64,000 bases of DNA, from contig NW_023998415.1 in assembly GCF_014805625.2 (NCBI RefSeq), positions 50,221,839 to 50,285,838 on the forward strand. Direction: 5' to 3'. The stretch is from Glossina fuscipes (lineage: Eukaryota; Arthropoda; Insecta; Diptera; Glossinidae). Numbering within the stretch: the first letter of the stretch is position 1; every line of letters begins with the position of its first letter. Shown piece after piece: positions 1 through 12,110 of the stretch. The notes under the pieces are model-generated. The model had not been told where the DNA came from. It worked only from the letters and a program-made list of their open reading frames with translations, and did not search any database. The translations under genes and the position numbers were made by a program.

Positions 1-910
1 TTTGTACGCATTGTGGACAGATGACGTCAACTTGAAATTAATTTTTTTTGGGATGAATAGGCGAATACGGCTAAATTGAGGTAGAATAATACGCACTAAT
101 CAAAACCAGTTATGCCTTCTGCAGTATCCGATGCAGATGTCAACATATTACGAAAATACAAAAATTATGTGAATCTATACTGGGATGATAGATTTAGTAC
201 ATTAGCATACACTTTAATACTGAATAGAAGTAGACAATACTTGAGGGAAATTGAATTATATTTTATTATTGACTCAGGCAGAATATTATTTATTTATTGC
301 TTTCATTTTCATGAAGTTTGTACTTTGTTTATTTAATTTGCATCTAAATTAAATTAAATTAAATATTTTAGTCAGCAATTGATTATCTTTCACTTATTCT
401 ATTATGTTTTGGTTATTGGACTTCGTTTAAAATAAAAAAAAATTGTTTGAACTTATTGTTAAAATAGCAAAGAAGTTTTTTTTTTCATCTCTAACTTAGC
501 GTCTCGAAGGTTAAGAGTTATTTTATTAAGAATTTTTCGCTTCCTTTTTATATCATTCATTTTTTTTCGTGTTCGTCTTGAATCAGTTGAATAACATTTT
601 AATACTCTGAAAACTAGTTTTATTACAACTGAACCAACTGAACCGTTAAGCAAATCAACTTAACATTTGATTGCTGTCGCCATTGCCGTTCTTGTTGTGC
701 AAGAATGTTGCCTTAATTCTCAAGTGTTTCTGAATTTAACAATATTTGAAAAAAAAATTGAAATAGAAAAATTATATTTTTGCAAAGAGCGGTTAACTGT
801 TTCCATTACTTGATTTCTTCTGTAAATTTTATATTTTACAAAGGTTAATTGGATAAAAGAGAACTAAGAAGTGTTTATGTTTATACATATATGTACATAT
901 GCGTATACAA

Positions 911-943
<33 letters not shown>

Positions 944-2960
944 AAAAAATACACGCACACACATAGGCACCTCTCCCTTTTTCTTTTGTTTCACAAACAC
1001 TGTTAAATTATTTTATGTACAGTAAATTTATTTTTTCTTTTTGGCTTTGTCTATTTTGTGCGATATTAATTCCGACGTGATGCGTTAAAGTTAAGCGCAC
1101 TGCTCGATCTACTAGTGGGAACAGCTTGACTGTCTGATATGCTTTTTGGTGTGTTTTTTTATTAACATTTAACACAGAGCTTGGCTTTATTTTCAAAAGA
1201 GTTCGAACATTAAACGTTGAATTACTTCATACAAATCAACCACTACATGCTTACATTGCGTCTGCCTGTAAGCATACAGCTATAAACGAATATATGTTAT
1301 TTACTAACTTTCATTTAAACCTTTACATACTAACGTTTCCAAAATAATAGTATGATATTTCGGGTCTTTTTAGTTGAGCATCAAGCGTAGCGGTTATATC
1401 CATGCTTGTCAGAGTATTTGTAAGTATGCAACCATGAGCACAGGAATATTGACAATTTCAATTAAAACGTTCAGTAAAGTAAACCGTAATTGTAAGTTTG
1501 CTCTTAAAACAGTGTTGACAAAGTGAAACATAATTAGTCAACAGATTATATTTATCAACACGCATTTTACCTCACCACCCACTTTCCCTTATCATTCCAC
1601 CCTACGCTCTGTGAGGTACAGCACATACTAAGCTTATGAGAGATATATAAAAGTCAGAAGAACTTAAGGTTTCCCATCGGTCCATAATACATGCCTGTCT
1701 ATATGTCCTTGAGACATCTGCCTACATATTCTTATGTCCAAGATACAAATCGTATCTTTTAAGATGTTTAGACGAAGCTTGGTACCCTTACCTCGACAAC
1801 TTAGGACCAACTCTTTTGGAAATGAATTGGATTGGACCAGTTTTCGAACCATTCTCCGTATAACATCTTATTATGAACAGCGTTATGTGTAAAAAGTTAC
1901 ATTATTCGAAATATTTCCATCAAAACCCGCCGTGCATAGTATTTCGGAACTATAAATTGATGTAAAAAATTTGCATGAAACGCAATTATTGGAACCCTCT
2001 TCCATATAACCATTCCCACAAAAATAGGTGAAGAATAATAGAATCTTTAAAAAGAAAATTAAACTTACTTAAGTTGGGCCACGCTAGTTGAAGTTTTGGG
2101 TGTTCATGAAAAGTATACTTTAACCTGAAAGAAAAGCATTAAGTAAAGCATATTACGAAAGTGACGAAATAATTGTATTAAGCACAACGGTTCAGAATAT
2201 TTCTTGGTGGTCCTTCCTACAGGAATAAAAAGTTTTTACCTGTTTTTCCTCTATAACTTTTATACTTTCTATACTACTTTTACTTTCCGTAAAATTACAG
2301 ATCAATAAAATCAGCCAAAGAATATACAGTACTTCAAGATTATCACGCCAAGTGGGTATGCATGTGAATGGACATGGAATTAAATTGTGAATCCAGATGC
2401 TTGAGGGCTTAAAGTGAACGAGTAAGCAGAAGGGTGTACAAAATACAAGATGAGGGTCCAGATAAATATGAATAGTCCAACTGAGAAGAGATGAAATCAA
2501 TATTTTGCTTACTATAGTTATCGTTGTGAATGCACCTTACCCAAGAGTGACATCGTCATACTAAATATCTCATTTCGTTTGTAGGTCCTGAGAATTCCCC
2601 TAAACTCTTCCGTAACTACAATAGATGAAAATTTTAGCGTGATATGTCAAATTCACGCCCACGATAACTAAAACACTACAAAGCTAGAAAAAAGAAACTA
2701 AAAGATTATAATCGCTCGAGGTCGACCATTAAACGCATTAAGCCAATTCGTTTAAAGCGATTCTTCACCTATTTCCACCAAAAAATGTTGAAAAGCGTAC
2801 TTTGTTGCCACATAAAAAGTTATACTCTGTGGTAATTCGTGTATGGGAAGAGATTTGAAAAAACGCACCTACGTAGTCCAAACATAACACAATGAATATG
2901 TATTTCAAACAGTTATACATTGGGGTCTACAATTAGGATCATACATTAGTAACAATTAGA
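1..2960. other. intergenic DNA, no gene recognised
   Basis: AT-rich sequence with many stops in all frames; open stretches do not exceed about 100 codons and have the F/Y/I/K/N-rich composition expected of chance ORFs in AT-rich DNA. It holds an AT dinucleotide run at about 921-942 and one perfect CRE-type octamer (TGACGTCA, 22-29). I see no splice-linked coding pattern. Confidence 0.6.
921..942. repeat. (AT)n microsatellite
   Basis: An uninterrupted alternating AT tract flanked by TATA/CATA-rich sequence. Simple-sequence repeat; no function implied. Confidence 0.85.
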
Positions 2961-2969
2961 TCTTGTTGG

Positions 2970-3335
2970 CATGTGAAGACTTATTTTTTACAAAAACTCT
3001 TATATGGGAGGAAATTCAAAAAATTGATCTATTCGATCCAAAATTTCCACATTTATTTGGTATTCCAAAATATGGTTTTTTGCCGATTTTCGTTTAGGAA
3101 GACAACAAATAGAACATTTTTGCAAATAATAAAAATAAATCGTCGTATGGGTCGTCAAAGTTCCTCAACATTGTCTTGGGGTTAGGCCAAAACACATCAG
3201 TGCACGGAATTTCATCAAATCGATTCAGAAAATGGGTAGAAAATGATTCTGAGTCGACCGCTATAATAAAAGGTGGATTTTAAGTCCTTCCAAGTATTGC
3301 ACATATCTGCGCAAACTTAATTTACCATTATTTCA
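2970..3335 (+). repeat. dispersed repeat family A, copy 1
   Basis: This segment aligns with stretches near 40.1 and 41.1 kb. Shared blocks in order are: CTTATATGGGAGGAAATTCA (with the 40.05 kb copy), GGCCAAAACACATCAGTG followed by GAATTTCATC (with the 41.2 kb copy), and a 3' block AAATGATTCTGAGTCG then TATAATAAAAGGTGGAT, ending near GCACATATCTGCGCAAACTT (with both). The open frame inside it is not conserved between copies, so it is treated as non-coding. The layout resembles the degenerate interspersed repeats common in higher-fly genomes. I cannot assign it to a named transposon family, and the boundaries are approximate. Confidence 0.6.
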
Positions 3336-3662
3336 AATATTATCTGCTAAATGCTACTAAAATTATTAGTTTAAAATTCGACTTTAATATATTGAGGAAT
3401 TGCCTGCTGTATCGATTAGCTCCATCTATTAATTCAGTTAAAACACTTTTTAACAAGCAATTAAAGCTTAAATATATATGAAGAGCGTTTTCCATCTCTA
3501 CTCGCACGAAGCATATTTCTATTTCAAATAATAATGGCAGTTGCTTGCATTGATATTCGCAAAAATTAAAATAACGGCTTAAAATAATATAAAGGCATTG
3601 AAATGAGGTAGAGAGGTATGGGGTGGCCACTAGTCTAGTGGGTATGTGCCCCATCGACAAGT

Positions 3663-3740
3663 TTTAGCGCACTTGAGATTCAAACTCACAAACTTTGACT
3701 TGATAGTCGCGGATCTCGGCTCCTCGGGTCTTAGGCCTTG
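3663..3740 (-). mobile_element. tRNA-derived SINE head, diverged copy
   Basis: Read on the minus strand, the block CGACTA..CAA.TCA...GTGAGTTTGAATCTCAAGTGCGC matches the tRNA-like head of the full-length copy at 4304-4487 over roughly 45 positions with about three quarters identity by eye, including a pol III B-box-like GTTTGAATC. The typical SINE body and TAA tail are not recognisable next to it, so this is a truncated or decayed member. Confidence 0.5.
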
Positions 3741-4290
3741 AAACTGAGTTCAAATTTTTTAATTATAATAGCATTCTTACTGAAAATTATTACTTTTCGC
3801 AGTGTCAGTCTCATTGTACAATTTTCTTTATATAATTCATCACAAACATTTCTTATTTAACTTTAACAGTTTAGTGTTAATCTTAACATTAAATATGTAT
3901 TGATATAATTGAATAATTCAGTTAATTATGAAATTTAAGAAAACAAAGAGCAGTCTTTTAAAAATTTCAAATGAATATTTTTTTGTGCAACCAAAATAAC
4001 TAAATTGTGAGCACATTGTGAATATATAAGCCGAAGACGTATTCCCCAGACTGATTAACATTTATTCTTAATTTTTTGCGCTTCCTCCTGAAGGCTTTGA
4101 AATGAAATTTCGCCAGAAATTCAGAGTGAGCCTGAATTAAAGGAATTAAATTATAGATGGGTGATTAATTTTACACGAAATGAATGCAATAAAAGTAAAT
4201 ATTAACTTGTGGAATACACGTTATATTTCATTTTTTTTGCGCGAAATGTTTTAAGTTATAAATTAAAGTTTCCCAGTTGTAAGTGATTAT

Positions 4291-4303
4291 ATATGTCTTA
4301 TTA
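4291..4303. repeat. target-site duplication, left copy (SINE)
   Basis: ATATGTCTTATTA here matches ATATGTCTTCTTA at 4488-4500 at 12 of 13 positions. The two copies bracket the SINE exactly, as expected for target-primed retrotransposition. Its last bases merge with the TAA-type tail, so the inner edge could shift by a few bases. Confidence 0.7.
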
Positions 4304-4487
4304 TTATATTATTATTATTATTATTATTATTAATTTCGCCAGAGAAATAAATTCTAAGACTAAACTCTTAAAAGCACTAGCATCTAAGGCTATCGGCTTT
4401 TATTAAAAACTCTACCGCACTTGAGATTCGAACCCACGACCACTGAGTTGCTAGTCGAGACTCTTGCCTACTCGGCCACCCAGGCGG
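4304..4487 (-). mobile_element. full-length tRNA-derived SINE with (TAA)n tail
   Basis: Minus-strand order: a tRNA-like head at about 4487-4415, a short body, then a TAA-repeat tail at about 4335-4304. The head has an A-box-like TGGCCGAGTAGG (4478-4467) and a B-box GGTTCGAATC (4434-4425), the internal RNA polymerase III promoter arrangement of class-II-like (Ser/Leu type) tRNAs. The acceptor arm does not pair fully, so this is not a working tRNA gene. The body (GCCTTAGAT ... GAATTTATTTCTCTGG) recurs at 38.5 kb. A 13-bp duplication with one mismatch flanks it. The element carries no protein; SINEs are copied by LINE reverse transcriptases, and a TAA-repeat tail suggests an I-like partner (inference). 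Confidence 0.8.
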
Positions 4488-4500
4488 ATATGTCTTCTTA
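4488..4500. repeat. target-site duplication, right copy (SINE)
   Basis: ATATGTCTTCTTA, the partner of 4291-4303, adjoins the 5' head of the SINE. One mismatch between the two copies suggests the insertion is not very recent. Confidence 0.7.
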
Positions 4501-7500
4501 CATTTAAGCTAAGTGTAGAAATCGCTTCCATAGCGAACTGACAGATCCACTTACTTTAGGGTGCAAACTACCTCACCGTCGTCGAAAAGCCGTGAGCTTC
4601 AGTACATCGTCAAGAAATCTCGTTCGCAGGCGTCAAGGTTGGCGAAACAAAATTTCGATTGGTGATGGAAAAAAAGTGTTCAAATAAGAAACGCTGTGTT
4701 GCAATGATCAACGTTGGAAAAGTTTAACAAACTTAAAATGTCTCCATTTTCCCATGGGTTTGAACAAGATAAGACACAAAAAAGATTCATGGATGTTGTA
4801 CAAGATAATTGCAGGTTTTCGAAATTTCTTAATCAACCAAATACGCAATTTTTTAAAATGTGCATGTTTTCGAAAGCGGCCACCTAGTGTATTAACCATA
4901 TTCATAGTGAATCCACGCAATCGACGACTAGCAAAAAGCCATGGTAATACTCACCCATTCTACATATAATTAGGAATTATTGAGAGTAAATTTATGATTG
5001 CCGGAAGGTTATGAACGACTTGATTCACACCGTTCCCTTTCAACAAATTGTTGTTGTTTTCTTTGCGAAGGATATTCATTTCATTCATTTGTCCTTGCGA
5101 ATATTTCTATCCTAGTCAAGATTAGATCTGCTTCATTGGAACCAGAGGAGAAGTAGGATAATAGTATGCAGCAATTAGAACCAAAAGCGCGGTCCAGCAT
5201 TTACAATCACGTCTTTAAAGATTTTATGTCCACCACCTGTATACTTCTCATTTATGGATTATCTGCAACACGTAGGCTTACATAAATGAAAGAGTCAGAG
5301 CTGCGACCCCAAATAAAACAAGCGTAAGTAGGGCTTGCCTTTTTCTTTATAATACAGTTCACCTTAAATATATTAAAATTTCTATAACAAGCTTAAAACT
5401 CGCCTTAACCATAGCAAGTTTTCGTTCATAGGCTAACTAAAATCACCTACAATAAAGCCGAGCCACGGTTTCCAATATTTTAAACTTCCTATGCATTGTG
5501 GGCAGCCAATCAAATATGTTTTTAATTATGATGTATACCACATACACGAAAGTAAAGTATGGTACATACTTAAATGTTCAACACCTCAGTCTAAATCAAG
5601 CCTACGTAAATTCTTTCTTGTTTGATGTTCGAATTTTAGATAGTTATAGCCAATATTTGCTCATCGCATGAACGTGATTATAAAATAGTAAGCAAGATGC
5701 AACTGGCGATTATTATAATATCGATTTACCTAAGTAAATCGAAAATTGAATTAAATGTCGAGAAGACACAAACTGTCTTTTTTACTCAAGAAATGAATAA
5801 ATCTTCGAATTTTTCCTTACCCTTCCTTAACAATTCAAGGCCAAGTAATTCCTTTTTCTGATCACATTTAATATGTGGCAGTATGAGTATTTGCGAATTC
5901 GGCATAAATTGTATGCCTTTCATCCAGATCCGTCACTTCTTTCACTTCATACGTTATTTATAGCTAAATCGTTGTTATTCGTAAATATATTTGCAAAACA
6001 TTTGTTTTGTATAACTGAACAGAACTGTTTAGTTATTTACTTTAACGATGTCAGAAAGTCGCTCACTGTTAATATGCTTAAAGAGCTACATTTGAGCGTT
6101 TATGAAATTTTCTTTTATATTTAAAATTCGTACAATTATTCTTAGTAAAATTCTAGTCTAAAAAGAGATAAAATCATATATGTCTTGAGTAGTGTACATG
6201 TTAATGGCAGCACCACATGTGTAATATTACATATCAGGAGGAAAGAAGTTATATTTTCCTTTGTGTATGAATGCCCCTCACCAGTGTTTATGCGCTAATT
6301 CATAGCTAAGTAGGGTAACGATCAAAGTAAGCGATATTTCAATCCAAATTAGTTTTAATTTGGCAGTAGTTTATAGGATATTGTTACCTTTCCTGTGATT
6401 TATTTGTATATGCTTCTTTTTTGGTCGTTGTATGACAATGTTACTAAGAAAAAAATGTTGGTGCCAATTTAGAACTTGAACTTAAAAGATCTACAACTTT
6501 TCATACCAAAAAGATGCAAAAGACAAAAATTTTTATCTTTGTAGAAACTGTCGACTGATTTAGTAACCTCTTCTTTGCTTGAACTGACGAGAGTAATCCC
6601 GTTTTCTTTTCTAGATAAAAGTTTTTGTATTTTTAGCAGAAGCATGAACCACTATTCTCAAATTCTAACAGCTCAATATATAAATAAGAGTAAAGTTCAA
6701 GTATAACAAAAATGTGTAGGAGAAACTTAGTCTTCCTGTCTGGTAGCAAATATTCCTTCCATTAAAAGACCGGCCATTATCCGGACTTTAATGTTTTGGT
6801 TTACGTATAAATTATCTGCAGGACTCGTGTTTTGTTTTCAATGTTTGATTGCACATCGACCGTTCTACTGGTACGTACTTCTTATGTACGCTCAATGTTA
6901 TGGAATCGTTAAAATGTATTTTTTTAATATTTATTTTCACATATGTTTAACAAAAAATGCACTTTATCTATTGTAATAATAAAAAGAAAATACTTTATAT
7001 TCTCGTAATTTTTCATAAAACTAAAATTAATTTACAAAATTTGTATTCATAATATAAAATTGTTCATTTAGTAGTTGTTTCCAATCATTTATCTTACTCG
7101 AAACTAAGCTGTCATGTTACTAGATTTTGCTGATTGTGTGACCGTTCCTTATCTTCCGATTGTTTGATTTTTGAGACGGTTATTTAAAAAAATATGTATT
7201 GGACATTGCTTTTTTTAAGAGAAATTTGTGTTCTTTCTTGGTTGTCTAAAGCTTGTATTATAAGTAGAAAAATACCTTCGTAAATAGTGATATATTTAAA
7301 TTTCCCTTATGTCAGCATCTTTTTTTTAGAGTACTTTATTTCTATCGTTTAGTAAATAATGAAACAATTATCTTTCATTTCAGTCCGTCGCAGTATTGAA
7401 GCAACGGTTTATTCTTTCAAAGTTTAATGAGAACTTGAAAAAACAACTTTCGTTTTTAATGATGATGTAATGAGCAAAAAAACTTTAATTTAAAAGTTAT

Positions 7501-7600
7501 AATAGTAGTTAGTCAGGACAATAAGAGTTAAATTTAGCAAAAAAAGGAAAATGTATTCTCGGTAAATATGAACATGAAGTACTGCTTGAAAGCTTGAAAA
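4501..7600. other. intergenic DNA, no gene recognised
   Basis: No frame carries recognisable protein similarity. The longer open stretches (4.7-5.0 kb on both strands, 5.87-6.12 kb) lack splice partners and have AT-driven composition. A perfect 9-bp hairpin lies at 5721-5742. The end nearest the transporter gene probably includes its 3' UTR. Confidence 0.55.
5721..5742. repeat. perfect 9-bp inverted repeat
   Basis: TCGATTTAC, a 4-base spacer, then GTAAATCGA. A short palindrome of this size can occur by chance in AT-rich DNA; no associated gene or signal is visible. Confidence 0.6.
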
Positions 7601-7601
7601 T

Positions 7602-7607
7602 TTTATT
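7602..7607 (-). terminator. candidate poly(A) signal of the SLC26 gene
   Basis: An AATAAA hexamer on the minus strand about 380 nt downstream of the transporter stop codon is the first canonical signal I found in the 3' flank. Assignment rests only on motif and distance. Confidence 0.35.
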
Positions 7608-7984
7608 CAGTGACTGCTAATATTTTGAAAAATTTAATTTTTAATGAAGAAGATCAATGGCGAGGAAAAGTTGGGATGGTTTTAAAAGAAAAGCTCTCTT
7701 TCTTTGCTAAACGGAGTAGAAATTTGCCTGAGATTAAGTAACAATTTACAAGACATACGTATGCATACATATCGATATATAAATACATATATAAATATAC
7801 ATATCTATACCCTACACTCACATATTGTCTATTTAACGCTGCGACTGGCAACTCTTACAATGTGGAATCGTATTTCAATACGTACGTTAATATTTTTCCA
7901 TACTTTATAATACATATCGACACATATAAACATAGATCAAGATTAGATTTGACATATGCATAAACTTTTCTTTGGTAAGGCGTA

Positions 7985-10512
7985 TCACGCCTTGCGACAG
8001 GCATTAGCGTATTCTACAGCATCGTGTAGAGTGGGAAAAATTTCAAAAGGTCCTCCACCGAACGCCATACTATGCACAAGGCTATCATATACTCGGTCCG
8101 CTGGACTGGCTATAAACATGCGTATGCCATATTTTTTTAATTCATTCATAATATCACTAAGCATTTGGCCACCGGCCATATCGATGTGGGATAAGGTACT
8201 AAAATCCAAAACCAGGAAACGGAAAGAAGTATTTAAATGGCTATGCGGGCTACCATTAGTTAAAATAGTGCCATTTTGAGCAACAGGTACATAAGCGCTT
8301 CTTTTACTTTTACCAATATCCAATTCTAACGCTTTATATAAAGCATTACGGTACGATACTGCTGTAGCAAAATTGAGAGCTCCCGTATAACGGAACATTT
8401 TGGTCTCAGGCACTTCGAACGCGTTACGATGATTACTTATGTCTACGTAAACCGCTGATGCTTCAGGTATGTAACCTAATAAACAGGAATAAGGTCTCAA
8501 TCCTTTAATGTACAAGTTTAACAAAGATATGCACACACCGATCACAAGTCTAACAGACAGAAAAAATAAAATGAAACAGCTTGATAGACAAACAATTTTT
8601 TCACTCACCCGTAACCGATGTCAATCAATACCACACCGATAAATGTGCACAACCATGTGAGAACCTCTAATTTGCCCTGTTTAGAGAATTTCTTCAACTC
8701 CTTGGCCTGCATAAACATAGGTTTTAAAGCGACTATTATAACTCCAGCCAAAACGCACTAATTAAAAAAAGCGTTAAAAACAAATATGTCAGTTAATTCA
8801 TTTTAGCTTACCCTCGGCAAATAACGAAAGAATGGTCCTGTCCAAAATATAGTCATTACAATCAATATAGCCGAAACTAAAGAGGCTAATTGAGTAGCTC
8901 CTCCCGTTTGTTCTTGTATTAGTGATCTGGTTAGCGAGCAAGCCAATGGTATACAAGAGAAAAATCCTCCCACAATATTGCCTATTCCCATTGCAAATAG
9001 CTCTTGATTTGGACGAATTTCATATGAATGCTTTTTGGCAAAAGTGAGACCCAGTGACATAACAATTGAGTAAGTAACCACTGCTATGGCCAGTGAGTCT
9101 GCTATTAGGTTAGGTATTAAACTTAGGCGAGGTATTGCTGGGGTTGGCAGACCGGTGGGTACTGGACCTACTAATTGAATATCATAGTGAGACTCCACTG
9201 CTAATAGCTTAGACACAATTGTGCCCCCTATGACAGCCATGAGCTCGGCGGGTACAGGAAAACGACATTTTTTACGTAAATATGGTTTAATTAATTCATT
9301 ACATATCGTCATAAAGGTCATGATGGACAAGCAAAAAATCAAAGTTGCTACATTAGTGTGAAGTATTTCCCTACATAAATAGATGAGGGAGTAAATAATT
9401 TTAAATAATCCTTTATGACGGGGCACGTGAAGACCAAAAGCATCTTTTAACTGAGTTATAACTACATGGCACGCAGCCCCGGTTGTAAAACCGTTTACTA
9501 AAGGCTCACTAAGTAAAGCGGATATTGTTCCTAAGCGCAGAAAGGACATCAGAAGCTAAAAAAATGCGATAAAATAATCATTATTTAGAAAAACATTCAG
9601 TTTAATATAATCAACTAAAATTTACATGCATTAATCCCACCGTAAACGCTAAAGCCGTTACTACTTCTATCGGCGTTATAATTTCGTTACCCACTAGCGA
9701 TAACTGTGCTTCTTCCGATGAATAAGTTTGAACTACCGATAGAGTCATTAAACTAGCCACAGCAAAAGTACCGATTGATATGTGTCGCGATGTGCCGAAT
9801 ATCATATATATCAGAGTGGGGAATATAGCCATATAAAGACCACTACCTGGCGATACCCCCGCTAATAAACCATAAGCCATGCCATGTGGTATATGCATAA
9901 CGGCCACAGTAAATCCAGCTAATACGTCACCTAATAAATCACGTTTCATGGAATATTTTGGTAGCCATTGGAGTATCGGTATAATGCCAGTGAACATTGC
10001 CGAAAATGACAAGCTATGCCAGCATTGCTTTAAGGCGTATGGTAAACTTTTATCCCTGGCTCCATAACCGGTTTCCTTTATTACTACATCATGACTTAAG
10101 ACATCACGATGGACATCGTATCTAGGTTGAATTTTCGGTTTAACATTTATTATAGTTTGTGTTAACGGCTGTTTAGCACTATAAGGTAAATATAATTATA
10201 TTAAATTTGAATTAAAATTGAATTAAAAGTATTTTTGACTTACTCTTTATTGGCTTCAATATTTGTTGACATTTTCGGAGGTTTTAAGTCTTTAAACACC
10301 ACATCCGTATAATGGTTTTGAAAAAATTGCTGTTGGTATTCGAAAAAGCTCTTAGGACTATTAAACAGCGCGGGATGCTCTTTTTCTTTAGTTTTGCTAT
10401 CGTTTTTTTCTTTGTTGCTTAAATGTAACGTAGTAATAGCTTGATTACTAATTGTTATGGAGGATTTTCGGTTGGGAGCATATGCCCTTAGTTGTAAAAC
10501 GTTCAAAAATTT
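7985..10512 (-). CDS. SLC26-family sulfate/anion transporter (5' end incomplete)
   Basis: Multipass plasma-membrane anion transporter; family members move sulfate, chloride, bicarbonate, oxalate or iodide, and the substrate here cannot be told from sequence. Coding exons in order on the minus strand: 10512-10244, 10178-9626, 9555-8812, 8757-8609, 8549-7985; the introns are 54-70 bp with GT-AG ends, and the joins keep frame for about 759 codons plus stop. Exon 2 has the family signature (SGLY...FGTSRHISIGTFAVASLM); exon 3 has LSEPLVNGFTTGAA and the membrane core with the NxxGGFF segment; exon 5 has the last membrane part and a C-terminal STAS domain (FRYTGALNFATA ... LDFSTLSHIDMAG). The first visible exon has no ATG near its 5' end: it starts right after CTTTTTCAG and reads back to an in-frame stop. 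Either an unseen upstream exon supplies the start, or translation begins at the internal Met at 10272, giving 679 aa, a normal length. The orthologue among the several fly SLC26 paralogues is not resolved. Confidence 0.93.
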
Positions 10513-10526
10513 CTGAAAAAGAAAAT
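10513..10526 (-). other. splice acceptor upstream of SLC26 first visible exon
   Basis: On the minus strand a pyrimidine tract ends in CTTTTTCAG directly before the codons AAA TTT TTG AAC. Coding-like sequence follows with no methionine for 78 codons from the TTG, so this looks like a true 3' splice site with a further 5' exon beyond. No clear partner donor was found in the roughly 500 bp upstream. Confidence 0.5.
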
Positions 10527-11470
10527 GCTTAAAAAATGAATATCGTACGTGCAGAGATTAAAGGTTGAGTTCATCAATGATTACAACGACGTTAGAAAAT
10601 CTCTAGTGAAACTGATAGATACCAGGCAAGGCAGAATGTCTAACTTGCTGCAGAATTTAGAAATTATAAGTTGAAAGCAAAAATATTTATAAAATGTATC
10701 TTCATTATGAAATCTGGAAACATTATTGTTCGTACAGAAATTTTATCGGTTTCTTAATATTTGTCAAACGATTTTTCAGTATTTCTAAATCTGCACTTGC
10801 CTGAACTCTCTTCTAGCTCTAATAGTGAGAAGTGATCACAACTATTGCTTTTTGAATTCCGCTTTCCATTTCACTATCGTTATGCGATAATAAATATAAA
10901 TATTGTTAATAAACCTGAATAATTCGTCCCTTAACCTTTTGGAATCACAATTACAACTCAGAAACTTTACTGGAAAAATTACTTCGGTTTTAAAATTTTT
11001 CCCTTTCACTGTAATCCGGATATGTTAATAAATCAATTAGATAATATCGTGTCTCTTTTCATAATTACCGAAATTTTAAAATAAAAGCTAGCTAGCTTCA
11101 GACCCATAAATACCTTGCTTGGTTTTCGATTAATTTAACACGTCTTAAATATGTTGCTCTTTGGTTAAACCGATGTTACGTGTGCCTATGGTTGGATATA
11201 TTGAACTATATTATTTGTATGTTCCGTGTTAACAAAGTAGCTTACATTCGTGCACAAGCGGAGCTGCTGTAAACGCTAGCTTCCAATTACTACGAAAATG
11301 TATTTCCCTTTTTTTGATTTTATGCCTAAATAATATCAAAAAAGTATAAGCAATAAATATTAAAGCAAATGAAAATATTATAGTTGGACTAGGCCGACTT
11401 TTAAATACTCAATACCACATTGTGTAACACAGTTCTCATTTTTGCCACAGAACACAAAAATTATACCTTC
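10527..11470. other. upstream flank of the SLC26 gene, no gene recognised
   Basis: AT-rich sequence expected to hold the promoter and any missing 5' exon of the transporter. No convincing coding block or canonical core promoter could be singled out by eye. Confidence 0.4.
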
Positions 11471-11479
11471 TATTTATAT

Positions 11480-12110
11480 GAACTTACTATTATGGGATTG
11501 CCTTACTTTCCGTAAGAGTGGTTGCGCCCAAGATGTATACAAAGTTCAGCGCAGTTAACTTTTATATCAGATTACTATTATAGATTACTATTATAGATCG
11601 ATTTTTCTGCGGTAGATAACATAAATTTTCCCGAAAATCTTTATATAGGGTAGGATCCAAAAAAAGGGGTACGTGGTCTAAATTTTCTAGAGTTAATTTT
11701 TACATCGAATTACTATTATGGGTCAATTTTCATCATAACATCATCATAAAACTTAAACTTTTCTGCAACAAAACAACAAGATTTTCGTAAAAATCCTTAT
11801 ATGGTCTAATATCCAAAAATTGGCGCGTGTGGTCAAAATTTGGTGCAGTAATTTTTTTATTATTTTAAATTATTATTATGGATTTAGTTTCATCATAACA
11901 TATTAAAATGTAGGTTTTTGTGCCCTACAAAGGATCAATTATCATGAAAATCTTTATATATTGTACGATCCAAAAAACAAGCCGTGATGGTCCAAATTTG
12001 TACAGTTAATTTTTTTATCTTAAATTACTATTATGTTCTGATTTTCATCATGAAATATTGAAACTTAGATCTTTTTGTCATATGATTTTGACTTTTCATT
12101 ATAAGAAGGG
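11480..12110 (+). repeat. decayed tandem array, 156-bp period
   Basis: The block (A/G)AAAATC(C/T)TTATATxG...(G)ATCCAAAAA...GTGGTC.AAATTT...GTTAATTTTT...ATTACTATTATG...TTTTCATCAT recurs. The TTATATA/G landmarks lie at 11641, 11797 and 11953, exactly 156 bp apart twice. A partial, more diverged unit precedes (ATTACTATTATAG near 11572) and traces follow to about 12.2 kb. Identity between units is about 65-75% by eye. This looks like an old tandem satellite, or the tandem-repeat core of a transposon; no ORF spans it. Confidence 0.75.

Noticed and set aside
2973..3185. 70-codon frame as a small gene
   Set aside because: Lies within repeat family A; the frame is not conserved in the other copies.
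4415..4487. Functional tRNA gene suggested by A-box and B-box
   Set aside because: The acceptor and anticodon arms do not pair properly, and the segment continues into a SINE body and tail with target-site duplications.
8803..9549. Reading the transporter pieces as separate genes with their own starts
   Set aside because: Each piece joins in frame through GT-AG introns of 54-70 bp and the joined protein follows the SLC26 order; the apparent starts are internal or non-ATG codons.
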